Below are positions 7,357 through 10,619 of a stretch of 10,619 bases of DNA, piece by piece. Location of the stretch: assembly GCA_002695115.1 (NCBI GenBank), contig NZOA01000058.1:53000-63618 (forward strand). The letters run 5' to 3'. The DNA comes from Planctomycetota bacterium (GTDB lineage Bacteria > Planctomycetota > UBA8108). Position numbers and translations under genes: made by a program. Every line of letters begins with the position of its first letter. Within the stretch, counting starts at the first letter, position 1. The notes under the pieces were generated by a model. It ran no database searches and was not told the DNA's origin. It was given only the letters and a program-made list of their open reading frames with translations.

Positions 7357-9309
7357 ATGTTATCAGGAGACAGAAAAAACCGGCAGGCAGCTTCGAGAGA
7401 GGCGGGCTATATCAGCCTGCTGCTTGTGGTGGGAGTTTCTCTCATCGCCACCGCCGTTCTGACAGCGACGGCGACCGTGGCTACCTCGACCCGGGATGTT
7501 CGCCGCAAGGGCCACCTGCTCACAGCGGGCCTCGCCGCGAGGTCGGGTATTTCCGAGCAGGTAGCTGATATTATCGCGGTGCGTGACATGGCTCCAGTTA
7601 GAGAACCCTTCAGCGGGCTCGACACCATCGATACAAACCCGCTCAGGGGACCCGGAGGCTTCACGACGACCGTGGACGGGAGGGAACTCACCGACCACCA
7701 GGGAGAGGCCCTGGCGGAGTACGACGTCTTCGTCGACGCCTTGCCGGGCTCCTCGACCTCCAGGCGCCTCGCGATCACAGCCTACGCCTACGTTCCCGGT
7801 AAGGCCGCCTATGATTCGGGCGACCCCGATGCGGCCCGCGCCGATGCCCACGCCGTGGTAGAGGTTCGCTTCCGGGGCAGCGAGGTTTTTGATTATTCCT
7901 ATTTCATCAATCACTGGGGCTGGTTCTTCGGCGATTCGATCATCTCCAACGGCAATGTTCGCTCCAATGGTCAGTTCGACTTCGGCCATCATCATTCCGA
8001 GGTGAATGGGAGTCCGAGATACGAGGCGGCGCACGGCTCGCAGCTGCTGGGATATATTGATGACAATGGCGACGGGGTGAAGGATGGCAGCGACGGCGGA
8101 GCCTATTCCTCGGTTTCGATATTGAACACCACCCATGTGGATGGAATAGACGGCGAGTCAGGCAGCAGTCACGTGACCTCCAATGTGGTCAAGATGCCCA
8201 ATCTCGAGCAGCTCGATTTTTACGAACAGAGGGCGAGAGCCCGGAGCGCGAGTATCGGGGTGGAAGGTTCTTTCGAGGTCGCGGGGGTGGTTGGGGACGA
8301 TCCCGCCGAGCCGCAGAACCTATACCTGGTCGGAACCCCTGAGAATCCTATTCTTCTCAACGGCCCGGTGGTGGTGAGGGGCAGCGTGATCCTCTCAGGT
8401 TACGTCAGTGGCCAGGGGTCGATCTATTCAGGCGGCAATATCTACATTGCCGATGATGTGATCTACATGAACGGGCCCGAAAGCGTCCGCCCGTCCTCGA
8501 ATGATCAGCAGAGCGTTGAGGACTGGCGTTCGGAATCTTCGGGGCGGGATTCGCTCGGCCTCTTTGCGAGGGAACATATCGTGGTGGGTGATTTCACCGA
8601 CGACTGGTGGCAGGAAAATGTAGCTGCCTGGGTGGGCCATGACCTGAACAAGTCCAGTGAAGACGCGGGCATCGATGGTATCCAGAATACCCGCGAAGGT
8701 CCCGATGGCATCCTGGGTACGGCGGACGATGATTTTCTCGAGGACGATGGCGTCTGGACGGTTAGCCACTACACCGAGGAGGATGCCGAGAGGAATCTGA
8801 TTCCCGAGGGCAAGGTGCCCGGCGACGTCATTCCCGGCAGCGGCGAAGACATCGACGGTGACGGGGATTACGACGGCACCACCCGGATGTCCGAGTTCGA
8901 TCTTCGGCAACCGCTCTCGCGGGAAAACTGGGCGGGGAATCTACAGGAAGGACAGGAGACCTACTCCGATGTCTCGAATTCCGAGATAGGCCGTCTCGAT
9001 GCGGCATTTTATACCAACCATACCTTCGCGGCCGTCGTTTCCAATCCGGCCGGCAGGATCCAGATCAACGGCGCGGTCGTTTCCCGCAACGAGTCGATTA
9101 TCTATGCGGCTGATGGACTCGAGCTGAATCACGATGAGCGCCTCACCGGAAGGGGAAACTCCCAGAGCGGCTTCGACAGTCCTCTAGGCTGGGATCCCGT
9201 CAGATTTATTCACTGGGAGTTTGATCGGCCTTTGCCGGAGGATGCCATTACCACGGCGGGGAATATATCGGGCTACTTTGAAGGTATTTCAGGAGGAGGC
9301 GAGGAATGA
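7357..9309 (+). CDS. Large PilX/GspK-like pilus-assembly protein with calcium-type loops
   Basis: A 650-aa protein starting at ATG 7357 with AAGGGAG eight bases upstream. The N-terminus has AG before YISLLLVVGVSLIATAVLT (Gly17-Tyr18): a prepilin-like helix, but Leu22 replaces the usual Glu at +5, as in GspK- and PilX-type proteins. The body is far larger than a normal minor pilin. Calcium-loop-like segments occur at about 235-243 (DDNGDGVKD), 449-459 (PDGILGTADDD) and 498-506 (DIDGDGDYD). Residues about 329-371 are strand- and glycine-rich, and 557-590 contain INGAVVSR and ELNHDERL, the latter resembling the LNYDERL motif of PilX-like proteins. It probably sits at the tip of the pilus or pseudopilus built with the two upstream proteins, and may bind calcium or act as an adhesin (inference). 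It overlaps the next gene by ATGA. Confidence 0.8.
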   Translation: MLSGDRKNRQAASREAGYISLLLVVGVSLIATAVLTATATVATSTRDVRRKGHLLTAGLAARSGISEQVADIIAVRDMAPVREPFSGLDTIDTNPLRGPGGFTTTVDGRELTDHQGEALAEYDVFVDALPGSSTSRRLAITAYAYVPGKAAYDSGDPDAARADAHAVVEVRFRGSEVFDYSYFINHWGWFFGDSIISNGNVRSNGQFDFGHHHSEVNGSPRYEAAHGSQLLGYIDDNGDGVKDGSDGGAYSSVSILNTTHVDGIDGESGSSHVTSNVVKMPNLEQLDFYEQRARARSASIGVEGSFEVAGVVGDDPAEPQNLYLVGTPENPILLNGPVVVRGSVILSGYVSGQGSIYSGGNIYIADDVIYMNGPESVRPSSNDQQSVEDWRSESSGRDSLGLFAREHIVVGDFTDDWWQENVAAWVGHDLNKSSEDAGIDGIQNTREGPDGILGTADDDFLEDDGVWTVSHYTEEDAERNLIPEGKVPGDVIPGSGEDIDGDGDYDGTTRMSEFDLRQPLSRENWAGNLQEGQETYSDVSNSEIGRLDAAFYTNHTFAAVVSNPAGRIQINGAVVSRNESIIYAADGLELNHDERLTGRGNSQSGFDSPLGWDPVRFIHWEFDRPLPEDAITTAGNISGYFEGISGGGEE

Positions 9310-9836
9310 GCCGGGTAATGAAGGTGATCGGTCTCGTAGCGCTTTTCTGGATGCTGTTTCCGGCGGAGGCGGAAGCGGGAGAAAAGAAAGTCCAGCCGGG
9401 GGGAGGCCGGAAAGAAAGCCAGGCCGCGGGGATCCGGGGCCTTTTCATCGACAAGGGCGCGATTGCTGAGCGTGCGCAGGACAGGGCGGTGAGACGTACT
9501 CCGCAGGAGAATCCGCATACCGGCAGGGGTTTCCTCCTGGAGAAAATCCAGGGCGGCCGCGGCAGGGATAAGCTGGCGCTGAAGGAAATGCGCCAACGCC
9601 AACTGGAGCGCTACGAGCGCAGACCCGCGGCAAAACCGCACGCGGTCAGCCCGGCTGAGAAAGAGCGTCCCGACACTCTCTCGGGAGCTCACGAGATGGA
9701 TGTGTCACAGGAGTCCGGCGGATATTCCGGGATCGTCTGTGCCTTCGGAGTTCTCGCCGTGGCGGCCTTCGTGGTATTGAGGAGGCGGACGGGTCGCCAG
9801 GGGCGGGAAAAGAAAAAAGCGCGCGGTCTCTATTGA
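9306..9836 (+). CDS. Small protein with signal peptide and C-terminal membrane anchor, unknown function
   Basis: A 176-aa protein I do not recognise. The start ATG 9306 overlaps the previous stop (ATGA), with AGGAGG nine bases upstream, so translational coupling is likely. A signal peptide spans residues 1-24 (AEA before Gly25). The middle is charged and rich in Arg, Lys, Gln and Pro, probably largely helical or disordered. Near the C-terminus, GGYSG precedes a hydrophobic segment (142-158, including Cys145) and then RRR and a basic tail. The layout suggests a single-pass protein with its body in the periplasm; Gly-Gly before a membrane segment and an Arg cluster also resembles sorting tails such as GlyGly-CTERM, though the long tail is atypical. 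It is the last gene of the pilin operon, so it may aid assembly. The final codons lie inside the terminator hairpin. Confidence 0.75.
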   Translation: MSRVMKVIGLVALFWMLFPAEAEAGEKKVQPGGGRKESQAAGIRGLFIDKGAIAERAQDRAVRRTPQENPHTGRGFLLEKIQGGRGRDKLALKEMRQRQLERYERRPAAKPHAVSPAEKERPDTLSGAHEMDVSQESGGYSGIVCAFGVLAVAAFVVLRRRTGRQGREKKKARGLY

Positions 9837-9852
9837 GCCAGCGCGCTTTTTT
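9813..9852. terminator. Strong bidirectional intrinsic terminator
   Basis: A6-GCGCGC (9813-9824) and GCGCGC-T6 (9841-9852) form a perfect 12-bp inverted repeat with a 16-base loop, in which GG-CTC/GAG-CC can pair further. A T6 run follows the GC stem on both strands, so it can end the + pilin operon and the - gene(s) at 9876-10619. The + stop codon (9834-9836) lies in the loop and the stem's left arm encodes the last residues of that protein. Confidence 0.9.
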
Positions 9853-9875
9853 CGCTACCGAGCCTGCCTGAAGTC

Positions 9876-10127
9876 TTACTTCAGCTTCGCCAGCACCTTC
9901 TGGGCGCCTCGCGGAATCTTCGGCGCTTCAACCTTGCCGAAGTCCGACAGCTTGTATTCGAAGTGGAAGGCGGCATGCTCTCCACCGACGATCTTGTTGC
10001 CTTTGCGACGGGTTTTTCCTTTGCGGCCCGTCAGCGCGGTAACCTTGATTCGGATGGGAAGAGCGGTTTCAGGATCAATCTCGATTTCATAGAAGGCGTT
10101 GGTCATTGTCTTGTCCGCACCGGACAC
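9876..10127 (-). CDS. C-terminal part of a LolA/LppX-like protein, or a separate small ORF, in frame behind a TGA
   Basis: The frame reads from the TGA at 10143-10145 to TAA at 9876-9878, 88 codons. If it is a separate gene, the start would be GTG 10127 (83 aa) or ATG 10106 (76 aa); neither has a convincing Shine-Dalgarno (only GAGG about 13 bases before the GTG). The sequence is strand-like: FYEIEIDPETALPIRIKV recalls the segment ending in TGLPVR-type turns in LolA/LppX-like and related beta-sheet lipoproteins, and the end (FHFEYKLSDFGKVEAPKIP) resembles a closing pair of strands. This looks like the end of a fold rather than a complete protein, which supports its belonging to the upstream frame. 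It faces the bidirectional terminator. The family call is tentative. Confidence 0.55.
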   Translation of the reverse strand: MSGADKTMTNAFYEIEIDPETALPIRIKVTALTGRKGKTRRKGNKIVGGEHAAFHFEYKLSDFGKVEAPKIPRGAQKVLAKLK

Positions 10128-10145
10128 GAATTGAGAAACGCCTCA
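10109..10145 (-). other. Candidate selenocysteine TGA with SECIS-like hairpin
   Basis: On the - strand the TGA at 10145-10143 is followed, 16 bases later, by TGTCC (10126-10122), loop GGTGC (10121-10117) and GGACA (10116-10112), a perfect 5-bp stem that can be lengthened by two more pairs (out to 10129/10109) past one G-A mismatch. The loop begins 22 bases after the TGA and opens with GGU. Known bacterial SECIS elements, such as that of E. coli fdhF with a GGUCU loop at nearly the same distance, share this layout. The hairpin lies in coding sequence, as bacterial SECIS elements do. Confidence 0.45.
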
Positions 10146-10619
10146 GCCACCGCCGAGACAGCCGGAATTTTCTACTGCCAGGTAGTGATTGAGAGCTTCC
10201 CTGGTCGGGGTCTGCACAAGCATGACGGTCGGCATGATGGCCTCGGCCTCTTCTCCCGACAGGGGCTTCTTTGAAACCACAGTTCTTCCGCTGTCCTCGA
10301 GCTCGATCTCAAGCTCTTCGGCTGCCGGCCTGGCCGGGTTCTTTTCGGCTTCGGCGGCAGGCTGGTCAGCGTCGAGCCACCTTCCACTCTTCTTGGCGTG
10401 GCGCAGGGCCTGCTTGAGGACTTCCTGGGGGAAGTTGAAGAAGGTCTGCAGCATCTTGCCTTGCGGATCAGAGTGGATGTTTCGCCAGGCGCCTTCGAAG
10501 AAGCGTACGCCCTTCCTGGGAGTTTTGAAGGATTCTTTTGCCGAGACGTGGAGCAGGCCCTTGTAGATATCTCCCTGGTAGGTCTCCTTGACCGCGAATT
10601 GATGGATCTTGTGATCCTT
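10143..10619 (-). CDS. Partial LolA/LppX-like protein ending at, or reading through, an in-frame TGA
   Basis: The frame is open from the right window edge (base 10619) to TGA 10143-10145, 158 residues; the start lies outside. I do not recognise a named family with certainty. The visible part has strand-like segments (HQFAVKETYQGDIYKGLLHV, then FFEGAWRNIH and FFNFPQEVLKQAL), a charged Ala/Glu/Pro-rich linker (about residues 80-105) and PLSGEEAEAIMP; together with the downstream frame this recalls LolA/LppX-like periplasmic lipid-binding or outer-membrane lipoprotein domains. The last residues are SGCLGGG, with Cys154 five positions before the TGA (159). If the TGA is read as selenocysteine, the protein continues 88 residues in the same frame, giving a C-x4-U pair. 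Alternatives are a real stop followed by a second gene, or a nonsense mutation of a Cys or Trp codon. An ATG-initiated short version (10454) is not needed. Confidence 0.75.
   Translation of the reverse strand, partial: KDHKIHQFAVKETYQGDIYKGLLHVSAKESFKTPRKGVRFFEGAWRNIHSDPQGKMLQTFFNFPQEVLKQALRHAKKSGRWLDADQPAAEAEKNPARPAAEELEIELEDSGRTVVSKKPLSGEEAEAIMPTVMLVQTPTREALNHYLAVENSGCLGGG

Noticed and set aside
7363..8136. 257-codon open frame on the - strand
   Set aside because: It is antisense to the PilX-like gene, whose start, ribosome site and membrane helix are convincing.
10143..10145. TGA as a sense codon genome-wide (recoded to Trp or Gly)
   Set aside because: Several other genes in the window end at TGA directly before a neighbour's start or inside a terminator, so TGA is a normal stop here.
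10189..10566. Ser-rich 125-codon open frame on the + strand
   Set aside because: It is antisense to the long - frame; the Ser-rich composition is typical of a shadow and it has no ribosome site.

Overview
This is a GC-rich stretch from a Gram-negative bacterium. The mix of genes recalls Planctomycetota or a neighbouring lineage: tandem exported amidohydrolases with lysine-rich linkers, a lipoprotein joining a CxxCH haem site to VCBS/FG-GAP repeats, and a pilin-type gene cluster. The taxon is an inference from gene style, since no marker gene is present.

Layout. (1) Positions 1-3667, + strand: three amidohydrolase-family genes in one operon. The first is cut by the window edge and keeps the metal ligands visible here. 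The second and third keep the fold landmarks but have lost the ligand residues, so they look like exported pseudoenzymes. (2) 3722-5251, +: a predicted lipoprotein with one c-type haem motif and six calcium-loop VCBS/FG-GAP repeats. (3) 5261-6031, -: a spermidine-synthase-like or methyltransferase-fold protein, convergent with the previous gene and sharing a small palindrome with it at the two stop codons. (4) 6032-6272: an intergenic region of about 240 bases between divergent genes, with a palindrome next to a TTGACA box. (5) 6273-9836, +: a four-gene operon with two type IV pilin-like proteins (PilV/GspI-like and PilW/GspJ-like), a large PilX/GspK-like protein with calcium-type loops, and a small protein with a signal peptide and a C-terminal membrane anchor. 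It ends in a strong, symmetric intrinsic terminator. (6) 9876-10619, -: an open frame entering from the right edge, interrupted by one in-frame TGA.

The most interesting point is that TGA at 10143-10145. The same frame stays open for 88 more codons. The frame before the stop carries a Cys six residues before the TGA position. About 21 nt downstream of the TGA lies a 5-bp hairpin with a GGUGC loop, placed and shaped like a bacterial SECIS element. The second half has no good ribosome binding site of its own. I propose a possible selenoprotein with an unusual C-x4-U motif in a LolA/LppX-like lipid-carrier-type beta protein. Two adjacent genes, or a nonsense mutation, remain possible.
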